A stretch of 64,000 nt of DNA from Cupriavidus sp. (GTDB lineage Bacteria; Pseudomonadota; Gammaproteobacteria; Burkholderiales; Burkholderiaceae). The notes below the pieces were generated by a model that worked only from the letters and a program-made list of their open reading frames with translations, was not told where the DNA came from and ran no database searches. The position numbers and the translations under genes are program-made. Positions within the stretch are counted from its first letter, which is position 1; each line of letters begins with the position of its first letter. Where the stretch lies: NCBI GenBank assembly GCA_031180665.1, contig JAPSLP010000005.1:1-64000 (forward strand), given 5' to 3'. This document shows, piece after piece, positions 20,189 through 30,171 of this stretch.

Positions 20189-20230
20189 CCTCTCCCCAGC
20201 CCTCACCGCAAGCGGGAGAGGGCTGGGCGA
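20189..20230. repeat. Palindromic interspersed repeat, family 2, copy a
   Basis: CTCTCCCC...ACCGCAAGCGGGAGAGGG type element between the convergent thioesterase and ampG genes. Six copies or half-copies of this family occur in the window. The GC-rich palindrome may also terminate both genes. Confidence 0.75.
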
Positions 20231-20249
20231 TGGCGATGCCACGATCGCA

Positions 20250-21581
20250 TCAACTCTCGCGAACGCCCTTGCCCTCTGCCCGGCTTTCCCCCGCGAGCGG
20301 CACAGGGGACACGGCGCCGGCCTCGTCGCGCGGGGGACGCGTCTGGTTCTCGTAGCGCTCCACCGTCCCACGCATGGCCCGCAGCAGCAGCAGCCCCGGC
20401 AGCGCCACGACCACCGTGCCCAGATAGAACGGCGCCCAGCCGAACGATTCGACCAGATAGCCCGAGCTCGGCCCGACATAGACGCGCCCGACCGAGGCCA
20501 GCGCCGACAGCAGCGCGTACTGCGTCGCCGAGAACGAGCGGTTGCACAGCGCCATCAGCAGCGCGACGAAGGCCGCGGTACCCATGCCCCCGCACAGGTT
20601 CTCGACCGCGATGGTCGCGCCCATCGACCACAAGTGGGCGGGCGTCACCGCCAGCAGCCAGTAACCGAAGTTCGACACGGCCTGCAGCACGCCGAACAGC
20701 ATCAACGAGCGGTACAGGCCGAGCCTGACCATCAGCGTGCCGCCGAACAGCGCGCCGATGATGGTCGCCGCCAAGCCGAGCGTCTTGTTGACGAGCCCGA
20801 CCTCGCCGGCGGAAAAGCCCACGCCGCGGATCAGGAAGGTGGTCGACAGGCTGCCGGCAAAGGCGTCGCCGAGCTTGTACAGCACGATCAGCCCCAGCAG
20901 CCACCACGCGCCGGTGCGCCCGAAGAAGTCGCGCAGCGGGCCGACCACCGCCTCTTCCAGCGAGCGCGGCGCGCGCGGCGGCGACTCGGCGCGCGGCGCC
21001 CACGGCAGCGTCAGCAGGCCGACCGCCATCAGGGCCGCCATCAGCAGATACATCTGCTGCCAGCCCAGCACGCGGTCCGCCAGCCACAGCGCCAGGCCGC
21101 CCGAGACCAGCATCGCCAGCCGGTAGCCGAGCACCTTGACCGCCGCGCCGGCGCCGCGCTCGGCGGGCCGCAGCACGTCGGTGCTGTAGGCGTCGAACAC
21201 GATGTCCTGCGAGGCCGACAGGAAGGCCACCAGCGTGGCCAGACCCGCCAGCAGCCACAGCGCCTCGCGCGGCGGGCAGAAGGCCATGCCGGCGATGCCG
21301 AGCACCAGGCCGATCTGCGTCAGCAGCAGCCAGCCGCGCCGCCGGTCCAGCAACGGTGGCGTATAACGGTCCATCAGCGGCGCCCACAGGAACTTGAAGA
21401 TGTAGGCCTGGCCGACCAGCGAGAAAAAGCCGATGGTCTTGATGTCCAGCCCTTCGACCGTCATCCAGGCCTGCAGCGTGCCCGAGGTCAGCGCCAGCGG
21501 CAGCCCCGAGGCGAAGCCCAGCGTCAGCATGGCGCCGATGCGGCGGTTGCGGAAAATATCGAGATAGTCTTGGAAGGTCAT
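20250..21581 (-). CDS. ampG: AmpG-like muropeptide/MFS permease
   Basis: A 443-aa major-facilitator-family inner-membrane protein with about 12 segments. The N-terminus (YLDIFRNRRIGAMLTLGFASGLPLALT) and the segment ASQDIVFDAYSTDVL are AmpG signatures. AmpG imports GlcNAc-anhydroMurNAc peptides released by lytic transglycosylases for cell-wall recycling. The C-terminal tail is hydrophilic and nonconserved. It is divergent from an M48 protease gene. Confidence 0.9.
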   Translation of the reverse strand: MTFQDYLDIFRNRRIGAMLTLGFASGLPLALTSGTLQAWMTVEGLDIKTIGFFSLVGQAYIFKFLWAPLMDRYTPPLLDRRRGWLLLTQIGLVLGIAGMAFCPPREALWLLAGLATLVAFLSASQDIVFDAYSTDVLRPAERGAGAAVKVLGYRLAMLVSGGLALWLADRVLGWQQMYLLMAALMAVGLLTLPWAPRAESPPRAPRSLEEAVVGPLRDFFGRTGAWWLLGLIVLYKLGDAFAGSLSTTFLIRGVGFSAGEVGLVNKTLGLAATIIGALFGGTLMVRLGLYRSLMLFGVLQAVSNFGYWLLAVTPAHLWSMGATIAVENLCGGMGTAAFVALLMALCNRSFSATQYALLSALASVGRVYVGPSSGYLVESFGWAPFYLGTVVVALPGLLLLRAMRGTVERYENQTRPPRDEAGAVSPVPLAGESRAEGKGVRES

Positions 21582-21704
21582 GAAGGCGGGGGCAGGGGCC
21601 GGGCGCAGCAGGCGGGCGGGGTGCCTGGAGGGCCCTGAGTGGCGATCGGGCGCCGTGTATTATTGCATCAGCCTTCGTGATGTCTGTCGCATTCTGTTGA
21701 AACA

Positions 21705-22709
21705 ATGCCCCTTCCCTTGCGTCTGGCCATGTCCGCTCCCTCCGTTGCCGTTTCCTCATCGCGTTCGCCTGCCCTCGCCGCGCCGCTGCGCCGGCTGACG
21801 CTGGCCGTGCTCGGCGCCGTGGCGCTGCTGGGCGCGCCCGCCGCGCTGGCGCAGTCGGACGGCGTCAATGTGCAGCGCGGCGGCGGCGCGGTCAGCCAGC
21901 TGGTGCCGGCCGAGGCGATCGAACAGCAGGCCGCGCAGGAGTACGAGCAGATCAAGCAGGAGGCGCGCGCCAAGGGCGCGCTGGCGCCGTCCAGCGATCC
22001 GCGCCTCGCACGCCTGCGCACGATCTCCGAACGCATCCTGCCGCAGGCCGCGCGCTGGAATGATCGCGCCAAAGGCTGGAAGTGGGAGGTCAACCTGATC
22101 AAGGCCAGGCAGGTCAACGCGTTCTGCATGCCCGGCGGCAAGATCGCGGTCTATACCGGCTTTCTCGACCAGATCAAGCCGACCGACGACGAGCTGGCGA
22201 TGGTGATCGGCCACGAGATCGCCCACGCGCTGCAGGAGCATGCGCGCGAGCGCGCCGCCAAGGCCGAGATCACCAACCTCGGCGCCAACGTGATCTCGCA
22301 GCTGTTCGGCTTCGGCAACCTCGGCAATCTGGCGCTCGGTACCGGCGCGCACCTGCTGACGCTGAAGTTCTCGCGCTCGGACGAGACCGAGGCCGATCTG
22401 GTCGGCATGGATATCGCGGCCCGTGCGGGCTACGACCCGCGCGCCGCGGTGACGCTGTGGCAGAAGATGGGCAAGGTGTCGCAATCGTCGGCGGCCGGCG
22501 CCAGCATGGACTTCCTGTCGACCCACCCGTCGGGCCAGTCGCGCATCGCCGAGTTGCAGCGGCACATGCCCGAGGTGCTGCCGCTGTACGCGCGCGCGAT
22601 CGGCACCACGGTCGAGCGGCTGCCGGCCTACCGGACCAATATGGGAGGCCTGTCCAACGCACCGGTCGATCGCGGCGACGAGGACAAGCAGCAGCCGCTC
22701 AAGCGGTAG
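21705..22709 (+). CDS. Periplasmic M48-family metallopeptidase
   Basis: A 334-aa exported zinc protease. The signal peptide ends near AALAQS. The M48 motif HEIAHALQEH is at about residues 169-178, with the third ligand in ETEADLVGMDIAARAGYDP. It resembles the BepA/LoiP-type quality-control proteases without the TPR half. A second ATG at 21729 is an equally possible start that gives a shorter signal peptide; neither has a clear Shine-Dalgarno. Confidence 0.9.
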   Translation: MPLPLRLAMSAPSVAVSSSRSPALAAPLRRLTLAVLGAVALLGAPAALAQSDGVNVQRGGGAVSQLVPAEAIEQQAAQEYEQIKQEARAKGALAPSSDPRLARLRTISERILPQAARWNDRAKGWKWEVNLIKARQVNAFCMPGGKIAVYTGFLDQIKPTDDELAMVIGHEIAHALQEHARERAAKAEITNLGANVISQLFGFGNLGNLALGTGAHLLTLKFSRSDETEADLVGMDIAARAGYDPRAAVTLWQKMGKVSQSSAAGASMDFLSTHPSGQSRIAELQRHMPEVLPLYARAIGTTVERLPAYRTNMGGLSNAPVDRGDEDKQQPLKR

Positions 22710-22714
22710 CAGGC

Positions 22715-22783
22715 TGTCGTTCCCGCGGATGCGGGAACCCGGCGGCTTGGGAAGTCACCGGGTCCCCGCATTCGCGGGGACGA
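22715..22783. repeat. Palindromic interspersed repeat, family 1, copy B
   Basis: Two-arm element beginning TGTCGTTCCCGCG and ending CGCGGGGACGAT, between the convergent M48 and argC genes. Together with copy C it brackets argC. Confidence 0.85.
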
Positions 22784-22800
22784 TGACAAGCGTGTCCACC

Positions 22801-22827
22801 AAAGAAAACGGCCCCTGATCGGGGCCG
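22801..22827 (-). terminator. Rho-independent terminator of argC
   Basis: Read on the minus strand, CGGCCCCG-ATCA-GGGGCCG is followed by TTTTCTTT. It lies 24 bp past the argC stop codon. Confidence 0.88.
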
Positions 22828-22850
22828 CTGCGCGCGAAGGCAGCCAAGCG

Positions 22851-23798
22851 TCAGGCGGTCAGCCCGGTCGCCTCGTCCGCGCCGATATGCACGTTCATGC
22901 ATTGCACCGCGGCGCCGGCCGCGCCCTTGCCGAGGTTGTCCAGCCGCGCGATCAGCACGATGCGATCGGCGGAACCGAACACGAACAGGTCGACGCGGTT
23001 GGTGTCGTTGTTGGCCTGCACGTCGAAGAAGCCGTTGTCCAGATGCTCGTCGCTGGCGGCGGGCATCACGCGCACGAAGTGCTCACCCTCGTAGTGCTTG
23101 CGGTAGATCTCGGCGACCTGCTCCGGCGTGACCTTGCGGGCCAGACGATCCGGGAACACCGGCACCGTGACGGCCAGGCCCTTGTAGAACTTGCCGACGA
23201 TCGGGCTGAAGATCGGCGCCTGCGCGAGGCCCGTCTGCACGCGCATTTCGGGCAGATGCTTGTGCTCGAGCCCCAGCGCGTAGGCGCGCGGGCTGTCGAG
23301 CTTCGGATTGCCGCCCGCTTCGAAGTCCGCAATCATCTTCTTGCCGCCGCCGCTGTAGCCGGTCAGCGAGAACGCGGTGACGGGGTAGTCGGGCTGCATC
23401 ACGCCGGCATCGACCAGCGGACGCACGGCCAGCACGAAGGCGCTGGCGTGGCAGCCCGGCACCGCGATGCGCTTGCTGGCGCGGATCTTCTCGCGCTGGC
23501 CGCGCACCAGCTCGGGCAGGCCGTAGGCCCAGTTCTCGGCGGTGCGGAACGCCGTGCTGGCGTCGATCACGCAGGTATCCGGATTGGTCACCAGGGACAC
23601 CGCCTCGCGCGAGGCCACGTCCGGCAGGCACAGGAAGGCCACGTCCGCGGCGTTCAGGAAGCGTGCTCGCTCGGCCGGATCCTTGCGCTTGTCTTCCGCG
23701 ATGCGCAGCAGTTCGACATCGGAACGGCCGGACAGATAATCGAGCAGCCGAAGGCCGGTGGTGCCTTCCTGGCCGTCGACGAACACTTTGAATGCCAT
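22851..23798 (-). CDS. argC: N-acetyl-gamma-glutamyl-phosphate reductase, type 2 (ArgC)
   Basis: A 315-aa NADPH-dependent reductase for step 3 of arginine synthesis. The start [15 protein letters not shown] and the catalytic-cysteine segment VPGCHASAF place it in the short type-2 AGPR family (about 310 aa) rather than the longer canonical ArgC. Many Burkholderiales carry both types; whether another argC exists cannot be seen here. The gene stands alone and is flanked by two copies of repeat family 1. Confidence 0.92.
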   Translation of the reverse strand: MAFKVFVDGQEGTTGLRLLDYLSGRSDVELLRIAEDKRKDPAERARFLNAADVAFLCLPDVASREAVSLVTNPDTCVIDASTAFRTAENWAYGLPELVRGQREKIRASKRIAVPGCHASAFVLAVRPLVDAGVMQPDYPVTAFSLTGYSGGGKKMIADFEAGGNPKLDSPRAYALGLEHKHLPEMRVQTGLAQAPIFSPIVGKFYKGLAVTVPVFPDRLARKVTPEQVAEIYRKHYEGEHFVRVMPAASDEHLDNGFFDVQANNDTNRVDLFVFGSADRIVLIARLDNLGKGAAGAAVQCMNVHIGADEATGLTA

Positions 23799-23845
23799 GG
23801 TGGACTCGCTTGGTAATACGGGGAAATAGGGTTTGCCGACGAACC

Positions 23846-23913
23846 TGTCGTCCCCGCGGAAGCGGGGACCCGGTGGCTTTCAAAGACGCTGGATTCCCGC
23901 CTTCGCGGGAACG
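23846..23913. repeat. Palindromic interspersed repeat, family 1, copy C
   Basis: Element beginning TGTCGTCCCCGCGG and ending CGCGGGAACGGC, just upstream of argC, in the gap between argC and exoA. Confidence 0.85.
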
Positions 23914-24017
23914 GCATCATGATCGCCCGGCTTGGTCGGCGGCCCGGGGAAACCGCATTGTAGCGAGGATGCCCGGGCACCGCAGCGGCAATCCGCCCTG
24001 GCGGCCGGGCGTCCCCG

Positions 24018-24794
24018 TTACAGCGGGAAGTCGTAGTCGATCGACAGCGGCGCGTGGTCGCTGAACTTCTCGTCCTTGTAGATCGAGCACGCCTTGGCGG
24101 TGTCGGCGATCTTCGGCGTCGCCAGGTGGTAGTCGATGCGCCAGCCGACGTTCTTCGCGTAGGCCTGGCCGCGGTTGCTCCACCAGGTGTATTGCTCGGG
24201 CCGCGGGTCCAGCTTGCGGAACACGTCGACATAGCCGTGCACGTCGAACAGCTCGCCGATCCAGGCGCGCTCCTCGGGCAGGAAGCCGGAGTTCTTCAGG
24301 TTGCCCTTCCAGTTCTTGATGTCGATTTCCTTGTGCGCGATGTTGACGTCGCCGCACAGCACGATCTCGCGTCCGCTGGCCTTCAGTTGCAACAGATGGG
24401 GCAGAAAGGCCTCCATGAAGCGGTACTTGGCCAGCTGGCGTTCCTCGGAACTGGAGCCCGACGGTACGTAGACCGAGATCACCGCCAGATGCGGATACTG
24501 CACTTCGACATAACGCCCCTCGCTGTCGAACTCGGCATTGCCGAAGCCCGTGATCACGCGCTCGGGCTTATGGCGGGTGTACAGGCCGACGCCGCTGTAG
24601 CCCTTCTTCTCGGCGTAGTGGAAGTAACCGTGGTAGCCGTGCGGCGCCAGGAAGGCCTCGGTCATGTCGGCGGCCTGCGCCTTGAGCTCCTGCACGCAGA
24701 CCATGTCGGCATCCTGCTTGCCCATCCAGTCGAAGAAGCCTTTCTTGCTTGCAGAGCGGATGCCGTTGAGGTTGGCACTGATAATCCGTAACAT
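24018..24794 (-). CDS. xthA: Exodeoxyribonuclease III
   Basis: A 258-aa ExoIII/AP-endonuclease of base excision repair. Motifs include [11 protein letters not shown] at the N-terminus, VQELKAQ (metal-binding Glu), [13 protein letters not shown], and the C-terminal [11 protein letters not shown] with the catalytic His. Start at 24794 gives the conserved N-terminus. It is divergent from pyrE, with only 30 bp between start codons. Confidence 0.95.
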   Translation of the reverse strand: MLRIISANLNGIRSASKKGFFDWMGKQDADMVCVQELKAQAADMTEAFLAPHGYHGYFHYAEKKGYSGVGLYTRHKPERVITGFGNAEFDSEGRYVEVQYPHLAVISVYVPSGSSSEERQLAKYRFMEAFLPHLLQLKASGREIVLCGDVNIAHKEIDIKNWKGNLKNSGFLPEERAWIGELFDVHGYVDVFRKLDPRPEQYTWWSNRGQAYAKNVGWRIDYHLATPKIADTAKACSIYKDEKFSDHAPLSIDYDFPL

Positions 24795-24824
24795 CTCGGG
24801 AAATTTTGGGAACAGAGAGAAAAG

Positions 24825-25508
24825 ATGACGCAGCAAACCACGCCGGCGGCGGACGACCTCAGCCAGACCTTCATCCGCTTCGCGCTGGACGCGGGCGTGC
24901 TGTCCTTCGGCGAGTTCGTCACCAAGGCGGGACGCAAATCGCCGTATTTCTTCAACGCGGGGCTGTTCAACGAGGGCGCCACGCTGGGCCAGGTGGCGCA
25001 ATTCTATGCGAAAACCCTGATGGCCTCGGGTGTCGCATTCGACATGCTGTTCGGGCCCGCCTACAAGGGCATCACGCTGGCGTCGGCCACCGCGGTGGCG
25101 CTGGCCGGCATGGGCCGCAATGTCGGCTTCGCCTACAACCGCAAGGAAGCCAAGGACCACGGCGAGGGCGGCACGCTGGTCGGCGCGAAGCTGCAGGGCA
25201 AGGTGGTGATCGTCGACGACGTGATCTCGGCCGGTACTTCGGTGCGCGAATCGGTGCAGATGATCCGCGCGGCCGGCGCGGAGCCGGCCGCGGTGCTGAT
25301 CGCGCTGGACCGGATGGAGAAAAGCGGCACCGCCGAGCAGATCGGCGCCCATTCCGCGGTGCAGGACGTGCAGCGCGAATTCGGCGTGCCGGTGATCGCG
25401 ATCGCCTCGCTGGCGGATCTGCTGGCATACCTGGACGCCGCGCAGGACCCGGCCCTTGGCGCCTCGCGCGACGCGGTGGCGGCCTATCGGCAGCGCTACG
25501 GCGTCTGA
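24825..25508 (+). CDS. pyrE: Orotate phosphoribosyltransferase PyrE
   Basis: A 227-aa type-I PRTase converting orotate and PRPP to OMP. The PRPP loop [17 protein letters not shown] and the segments [10 protein letters not shown] and [14 protein letters not shown] are diagnostic. Length is normal. A short GC hairpin follows the stop codon. Confidence 0.97.
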   Translation: MTQQTTPAADDLSQTFIRFALDAGVLSFGEFVTKAGRKSPYFFNAGLFNEGATLGQVAQFYAKTLMASGVAFDMLFGPAYKGITLASATAVALAGMGRNVGFAYNRKEAKDHGEGGTLVGAKLQGKVVIVDDVISAGTSVRESVQMIRAAGAEPAAVLIALDRMEKSGTAEQIGAHSAVQDVQREFGVPVIAIASLADLLAYLDAAQDPALGASRDAVAAYRQRYGV

Positions 25509-25514
25509 TTCCCT

Positions 25515-25540
25515 CGGGCCCGCCGGCCGGGCCCGTTCCT
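25515..25540. terminator. Hairpin between convergent pyrE and ppk2
   Basis: CGGGCCCG-CCGGC-CGGGCCCG followed by TTCCTTT. The T run is imperfect, so efficiency is uncertain. Confidence 0.55.
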
Positions 25541-25556
25541 TTGCGTTCCCGCCCGG

Positions 25557-26372
25557 CTATTCGACCTTGAGCTTGTCCAGCCCCGGCGCGGACGGCGGAT
25601 AGGCCGGCTTGAGCCGCGCGAAGGTGTCGCGCAGGATCTCCGCGACCATCAGATTGCGGTGCGTCTTCGAATCGGCGGGAATCACGTGCCAGGGCGCGTC
25701 CGGCGTCGCCGTCGCGGCGATCGCGTCCTGGTAGGCATCCATATAGGCGTCCCAGTGCCGGCGCTCGGCCAGGTCGTTGGGGTCGAACTTCCAGTGTTTC
25801 TGCGGATCGGCGAGCCGCGCCTCCAGGCGCGCCTTCTGCTCGTCCTTCGAAATATGCAGGAAGCACTTGACCAGCGTGGTGCCAGTCTCGACCAGCAGGC
25901 TTTCGAAGTGGCGGATCTGCCGATAGCGGCGCTCGCACTCGGCCGCGTCGATCCAGCCGTGCACGCGCGTGATCAGCACGTCCTCGTAGTGGCTGCGGTT
26001 GAACACCGCGATCTCGCCAGTGCGCGGCACCTGGGCATGGACGCGCCACAGGTAGTCGCGCGCCTTCTCCTCGGCAGTCGGCGCCTTGAAGCCGACCACG
26101 CGCAGTCCGAGCGGATCGAAGCTGCGGAACACGCCGCGCACGGTGCCGTCCTTGCCGCTGGTGTCCATGCCCTGCAGGATCACCAGCAGCTTGCGCGACT
26201 GCTCGGCGTAGAAGATGTCCTGCTGCTCGTCCAGATGCGTCGACAGCTCGGTCAGGCGGGCCCGGTCGCTGGTCTTGTCGCCGCTGGAAAAGGGCTTGGC
26301 GCCCGCATCGAATCGGTCCAGGCGAAAGCCCTTGCCGTTGGCGATGCGGTAGGGGTCGAGCGGCATTTGCAT
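25557..26372 (-). CDS. ppk2: Polyphosphate kinase 2 family protein
   Basis: A 271-aa single-domain PPK2 that transfers phosphate between polyphosphate and nucleotides. The Walker A-like loop is GMDTSGKDG (residues about 67-75) and the Walker B-like segment is FNRSHYEDVL. The length fits short single-domain PPK2 enzymes; class assignment (AMP, ADP or both) is inference. It lies downstream of dapF on the same strand with 88 bp between. Confidence 0.9.
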   Translation of the reverse strand: MQMPLDPYRIANGKGFRLDRFDAGAKPFSSGDKTSDRARLTELSTHLDEQQDIFYAEQSRKLLVILQGMDTSGKDGTVRGVFRSFDPLGLRVVGFKAPTAEEKARDYLWRVHAQVPRTGEIAVFNRSHYEDVLITRVHGWIDAAECERRYRQIRHFESLLVETGTTLVKCFLHISKDEQKARLEARLADPQKHWKFDPNDLAERRHWDAYMDAYQDAIAATATPDAPWHVIPADSKTHRNLMVAEILRDTFARLKPAYPPSAPGLDKLKVE

Positions 26373-26460
26373 GGGCGTTTCTCCGCGTAAGTGCCGGGTT
26401 ACGGCAGGCTCGCCTGGGCTGCGGGGGCCGCGTGGGCGCGTACCCCCGCAGTCGCTGGCA

Positions 26461-27333
26461 TCAGCCGCGTGGCTGCAGCGCGTCCAGATCGATCGAGCCT
26501 TCGAACACCGTGGTGGCCGGGCCGGTCATTCGCACCGGGGCGCTGTCGCCGTCCCAGGCGATGGTCAGGTCGCCGCCGTGCGTATGCACCCTGACGGGCG
26601 AATCGAGCAGGCCGCGCCGGATGCCGGCGACCACCGCCGCGCAGGCGCCGGTGCCGCAGGCCAGCGTCTCGCCAGAGCCACGCTCGAACACGCGCAGCCG
26701 GATCGTATTGCGGTCGACCACCTGCATGAAACCGGCATTGACGCGCTTCGGGAAGGCCGCATGGTGCTCGATCACCGGGCCGTCCTCGCGCACCGGGAAG
26801 CGCTCGGTGTCGTCGACCACCTGCACCGCATGCGGGTTGCCCATCGACACCGCGGAAATCCACACGGTGCGGCCATTGGTCTCGATGCCGTACAGCGTGT
26901 CGTTGCCTTCGGTCCGGGTCGGCAGCCCTTCCGGCAGGAACGGGATGCGCGCCGGCTCGAACTCGGGCGCACCCATGTCGACCGTGACCTGGCCGTCGTC
27001 GTTCAGCGTCAGCGTGATGACGCCGTTCATCACCTCGACGCGCACCGAGCGCTTGTCGGTCAGGCCATGGTCGGTGACGAACCGGACGAAGCAGCGCGCG
27101 CCGTTGCCGCAGTGCTCGACCTCGCCGCCGTCGGCATTGAAGATCCGGTAGCGGAAGTCGACGTCGGGCCGGGTCGGCTTCTCGACGATCAGGATCTGGT
27201 CCGCGCCCACGCCGAAATGCCGGCTCGCCAGCGCGCGCCACTGCTCGGCGCTCAGGTTCAGGGTCTGGTGGATGCCGTCCAGCACGACGAAGTCGTTGCC
27301 GGCGCCGTGCATCTTGGTGAACTGGATTTTCAT
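26461..27333 (-). CDS. dapF: Diaminopimelate epimerase DapF
   Basis: A 290-aa PLP-independent epimerase converting LL-DAP to meso-DAP for lysine and peptidoglycan. The two catalytic cysteines are in HCGNGARC and ACGTGACA. The N-terminal [11 protein letters not shown] is conserved. It follows three LpxL-type acyltransferase genes on the same strand, a familiar betaproteobacterial order. Confidence 0.97.
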   Translation of the reverse strand: MKIQFTKMHGAGNDFVVLDGIHQTLNLSAEQWRALASRHFGVGADQILIVEKPTRPDVDFRYRIFNADGGEVEHCGNGARCFVRFVTDHGLTDKRSVRVEVMNGVITLTLNDDGQVTVDMGAPEFEPARIPFLPEGLPTRTEGNDTLYGIETNGRTVWISAVSMGNPHAVQVVDDTERFPVREDGPVIEHHAAFPKRVNAGFMQVVDRNTIRLRVFERGSGETLACGTGACAAVVAGIRRGLLDSPVRVHTHGGDLTIAWDGDSAPVRMTGPATTVFEGSIDLDALQPRG

Positions 27334-27439
27334 GGCGCGGGTCGGGAAAAGGGGACCGGTAACGAGCGGAAACCGGAAGGCAGCGGGCAGCCGGAGTCAG
27401 TGTTTCCGCGGTTGCGACCGGCGATGTGTCGGCCGGACG

Positions 27440-28333
27440 TCAATATATCTCGGGTTCGCCCGGCGGGCGATGCTTGAAGCGTTTGTGCACCCAGTAATAC
27501 TCGGCGATGCGCGGGCGGATGCAGTCCTCGAAGAAGGCGTTCATCCGGCGCGTGTCGTCGGCCACGCTCTCGCCCGGGTAGTTGTCCCAGGCGGGCAGGA
27601 TCCGCAGCACATAGCCGCGATAGTCAGGCAACTGCTCGGTATACATCGGCACGACCTTGGCGCCGGTCAGCCGGGCCAGCCGCGACACCGAGGTCAGCGT
27701 CAGCGCCTGCGCGCCGAAGAAGGGCACGAATTCGGAATCGCGCTCGCCGAAGTCCATGTCCGAGATCAGCTGCAGCGCCTCACCTTTCTTCAGGCAGCGG
27801 ATGATGTCGCGCACGCTGTCGTTGCGCGCGATCATGTTGGCGCCGAAGCGGCCGCGCGCCTGCTTCAGGAAGCCATCGAACAGCGCGTTCTTCTGCTTGG
27901 TGTAGAGCGACGCGCCCGAGCGGCCCACGTGGTCGCGCAGGTAAATGGTCAGCCGGATCGCGCCGGCCTCGACGCCGGACAGGTGCAGCGTGACCAGGAT
28001 GTGCGGCACGCCGTCCAGCGCGACCAGGTTGGCCTGGTCGTCGATCTGCACCCAGCGGCGCATCTGCGCCTCGCTGCCGGTCCAGAAGATGCCGCGCCCG
28101 GCGAAACTGCGGAACACCGAGCGGAACGACTCGCGCGACAGCTCGTCGATCTCCGCGTCGGACTTGTCGGGGAAGGCCAGGCGCAGGTTCGCGCGCACGA
28201 CCTCGCGGCGGCCGCTGGGAAACAGATACAGCAGGCTCCCCAGCGCTTCGCCGAAGCGGGCGACAAGGGGGTAGGGCAGCTTGCCGAGCACGGTCAGCAG
28301 ACCGATGCCCAGCCAGGTGAAAAGACGGCTCAT
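27440..28333 (-). CDS. LpxL/HtrB-family lipid A acyltransferase, copy 1 (distal)
   Basis: A 297-aa inner-membrane acyltransferase of lipid A late acylation. A hydrophobic N-terminal anchor is followed by LTLHLSGVEAG, which carries the catalytic H-x4-E motif, and by the family segment YWVHKRFKHRPPGEPEIY at the C-terminus. It is clearly divergent from the two upstream paralogs. Its ATG overlaps the stop of copy 2 (ATGA), so the three genes form one operon with dapF and perhaps ppk2. Confidence 0.9.
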   Translation of the reverse strand: MSRLFTWLGIGLLTVLGKLPYPLVARFGEALGSLLYLFPSGRREVVRANLRLAFPDKSDAEIDELSRESFRSVFRSFAGRGIFWTGSEAQMRRWVQIDDQANLVALDGVPHILVTLHLSGVEAGAIRLTIYLRDHVGRSGASLYTKQKNALFDGFLKQARGRFGANMIARNDSVRDIIRCLKKGEALQLISDMDFGERDSEFVPFFGAQALTLTSVSRLARLTGAKVVPMYTEQLPDYRGYVLRILPAWDNYPGESVADDTRRMNAFFEDCIRPRIAEYYWVHKRFKHRPPGEPEIY

Positions 28334-29307
28334 GGATGCGAAGTCGGGGAAGTCGGTTCCGTGGCGGACAGGTCGGCGGCGCCGGCGGCCGCGGCGGCCG
28401 TGGTGGCGCCCGATGCCGGCGGGGCGGGCGGCGTGGATGGCGTGGGCGCCTCGGGCGGCCACGGCGGCGGCAATTCCGCGCCGGCCGGGTGCTTGTAGCG
28501 GTTGTAGCCCCACAGGTACTGGGTCGGTGCCAGCCGTACCAGCTCCTCGACCACGCCATTGATCACGGTGGCGGCGGCGGCCGGATCCTCCGGCAGCGGC
28601 TCGTCGATCACGCGCAGAAAGGCACGATAGCCGCCGCCGCGCGGCAGCCGGATCGAGGCGACGATGGCGACCGGCGCGCCGCTCCATTGCTGCAGCCGCT
28701 GCACCAGCGTCATCGTGTACGCCGGACGGCCGAAGAACGGCGCCCACGTGCCCTCGCCGCCGATCGGCACCTGGTCGGGCAGGATGCCGATGGCCTCCTT
28801 GCGCTTGAGCGCCTTGACCAGCATGCGCACGCCGCGTGGATTGGCCGGCGCGCTGGTCATGTTCGGGCGGTTGCGCATGCGTTCGACCCAGTCGCGCAGC
28901 CAGGGCTGGTGCGGCGGCTTGAACAGCACCGTGACAGGCCGGCGCATCGCATACGACTGCGGCAATACCTCGAAGCAGCCCAGGTGCGGCGTCAACACGA
29001 TCACGCCGCGTCCCTGGTCCTGCAGCCGGTCCAGCGCCGGCCACACCACCTCGTTGAAGTCGTACAGCTTCGCCTTGATGGTGTGCCGGGTCCAGAAATA
29101 GGGCATCTCCAGGATCATGCGTCCCATCGAGCGGGCGGCCTCGTTCACCATCTCGTCGGTGGCGTCAGGAAAGGCGTGGCGGAAGTTCTCGGTCAGGCGC
29201 GTCCCGTAGCGGCCCGGCCACTTGGCGGCCAGCAGGCCCAGCGCGCCGCCGATGGCCTGCAACCAGGCCAGCGGCAGGCGGGAAATCAGCCAGAACAGGT
29301 AAGTCAT
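28330..29307 (-). CDS. LpxL/HtrB-family lipid A acyltransferase, copy 2
   Basis: A 325-aa paralog with N-terminal anchor MTYLFWLISRLPLAWLQAIGG and catalytic PHLGCFE (H-x4-E). It is strikingly similar along its whole length to copy 3 upstream, with blocks such as PPHQPWLRDW, LPDQVP and YLWGYNRYKHPAGAE shared. It differs by a Pro/Ala/Thr-rich C-terminal tail of about 45 residues. It starts 9 bp after the stop of copy 3 and overlaps copy 1 by 4 bp. The exact acyl chain is unknown. Confidence 0.92.
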   Translation of the reverse strand: MTYLFWLISRLPLAWLQAIGGALGLLAAKWPGRYGTRLTENFRHAFPDATDEMVNEAARSMGRMILEMPYFWTRHTIKAKLYDFNEVVWPALDRLQDQGRGVIVLTPHLGCFEVLPQSYAMRRPVTVLFKPPHQPWLRDWVERMRNRPNMTSAPANPRGVRMLVKALKRKEAIGILPDQVPIGGEGTWAPFFGRPAYTMTLVQRLQQWSGAPVAIVASIRLPRGGGYRAFLRVIDEPLPEDPAAAATVINGVVEELVRLAPTQYLWGYNRYKHPAGAELPPPWPPEAPTPSTPPAPPASGATTAAAAAGAADLSATEPTSPTSHP

Positions 29308-29316
29308 GGGAGTCTG

Positions 29317-30171
29317 TCACGCGGCTTGGGGCGGGAGCTCCGCACCCGCCGGGTGCTTGTAACGGTTGTAGCCCCACAGGTATTGCGTCGGCGCTTCGGC
29401 GACCAGCGATTCGACCGTGCGGTTGAGCACGGTGGCGGCCGCGACGGGATCGTCCGGCAGCGTGTCTTCCAGCACCCGCATGTGGGCGATATAGGTGGCG
29501 CCTTGCGCGGTGCGCTCGGCGAAGACCATCGCAATCGGCGCCCCCGTCAGTTGCTGCAGCCGCTGCACCAGGGTCATGGTGTACGCAGGCTTGCCGAAGA
29601 ACGGCGCCCATACCCCTTCGCCGCCCTTGGGCACCTGATCGGGCAGGATGCCGATCGACTCGCCGCGCTTGAGTGCCTTGACCAGCGTGCGCACGCCGCG
29701 CGGCGTGGCCGCCGCCATCACCAGATTGGGGCGGGTGCGCATGCGCTCGATCCAGTCGCGCAGCCATGGCTGGTGCGGCGGCTTGTACAGCGCGGTCACC
29801 TTGTGGCGCAGCGCGTACGCCTGCGGCAGTACCTCGAAGCAACCCAGATGGGGGACCAGCATGATCAGCCCGTTGCCCTTGCCCAGCAGCCGGTCGAGTT
29901 CCTGCCAGGTGTGTTCCGAGAACCCGGCCAGCCGCGCCTTCAGCGTCCTGCGGCTCCAGAAGTACGGCATCTCCATCACCATCCGGCCGGTGGAGCGCGC
30001 CGCCTCGGCCAGCATCTCGTCGGTGGCGTCCGGATAGGCCTGGCGGAAATTCTCGGTCAGTCGCCTGCCGTAGCGGCCCGGCAGGCGCGCGGCCAGCAGG
30101 CCGAGCACGCCGCCAATGGCTTGCAGCCATGCCAGCGGCAAGCGGGCAATCAGCCAGAACAGGAAGGTCAT
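29317..30171 (-). CDS. LpxL/HtrB-family lipid A acyltransferase, copy 3 (promoter-proximal)
   Basis: A 284-aa acyltransferase, near-twin of the next gene. It has the same N-terminal anchor (MTFLFWLIARLPLAWLQAIGG), catalytic PHLGCFE and C-terminal YLWGYNRYKHPAGAE, but ends soon after. The ATG at 30171 is chosen by alignment with copy 2; an upstream ATG adds 14 nonconserved residues. It is divergent from metK. Confidence 0.92.
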   Translation of the reverse strand: MTFLFWLIARLPLAWLQAIGGVLGLLAARLPGRYGRRLTENFRQAYPDATDEMLAEAARSTGRMVMEMPYFWSRRTLKARLAGFSEHTWQELDRLLGKGNGLIMLVPHLGCFEVLPQAYALRHKVTALYKPPHQPWLRDWIERMRTRPNLVMAAATPRGVRTLVKALKRGESIGILPDQVPKGGEGVWAPFFGKPAYTMTLVQRLQQLTGAPIAMVFAERTAQGATYIAHMRVLEDTLPDDPVAAATVLNRTVESLVAEAPTQYLWGYNRYKHPAGAELPPQAA

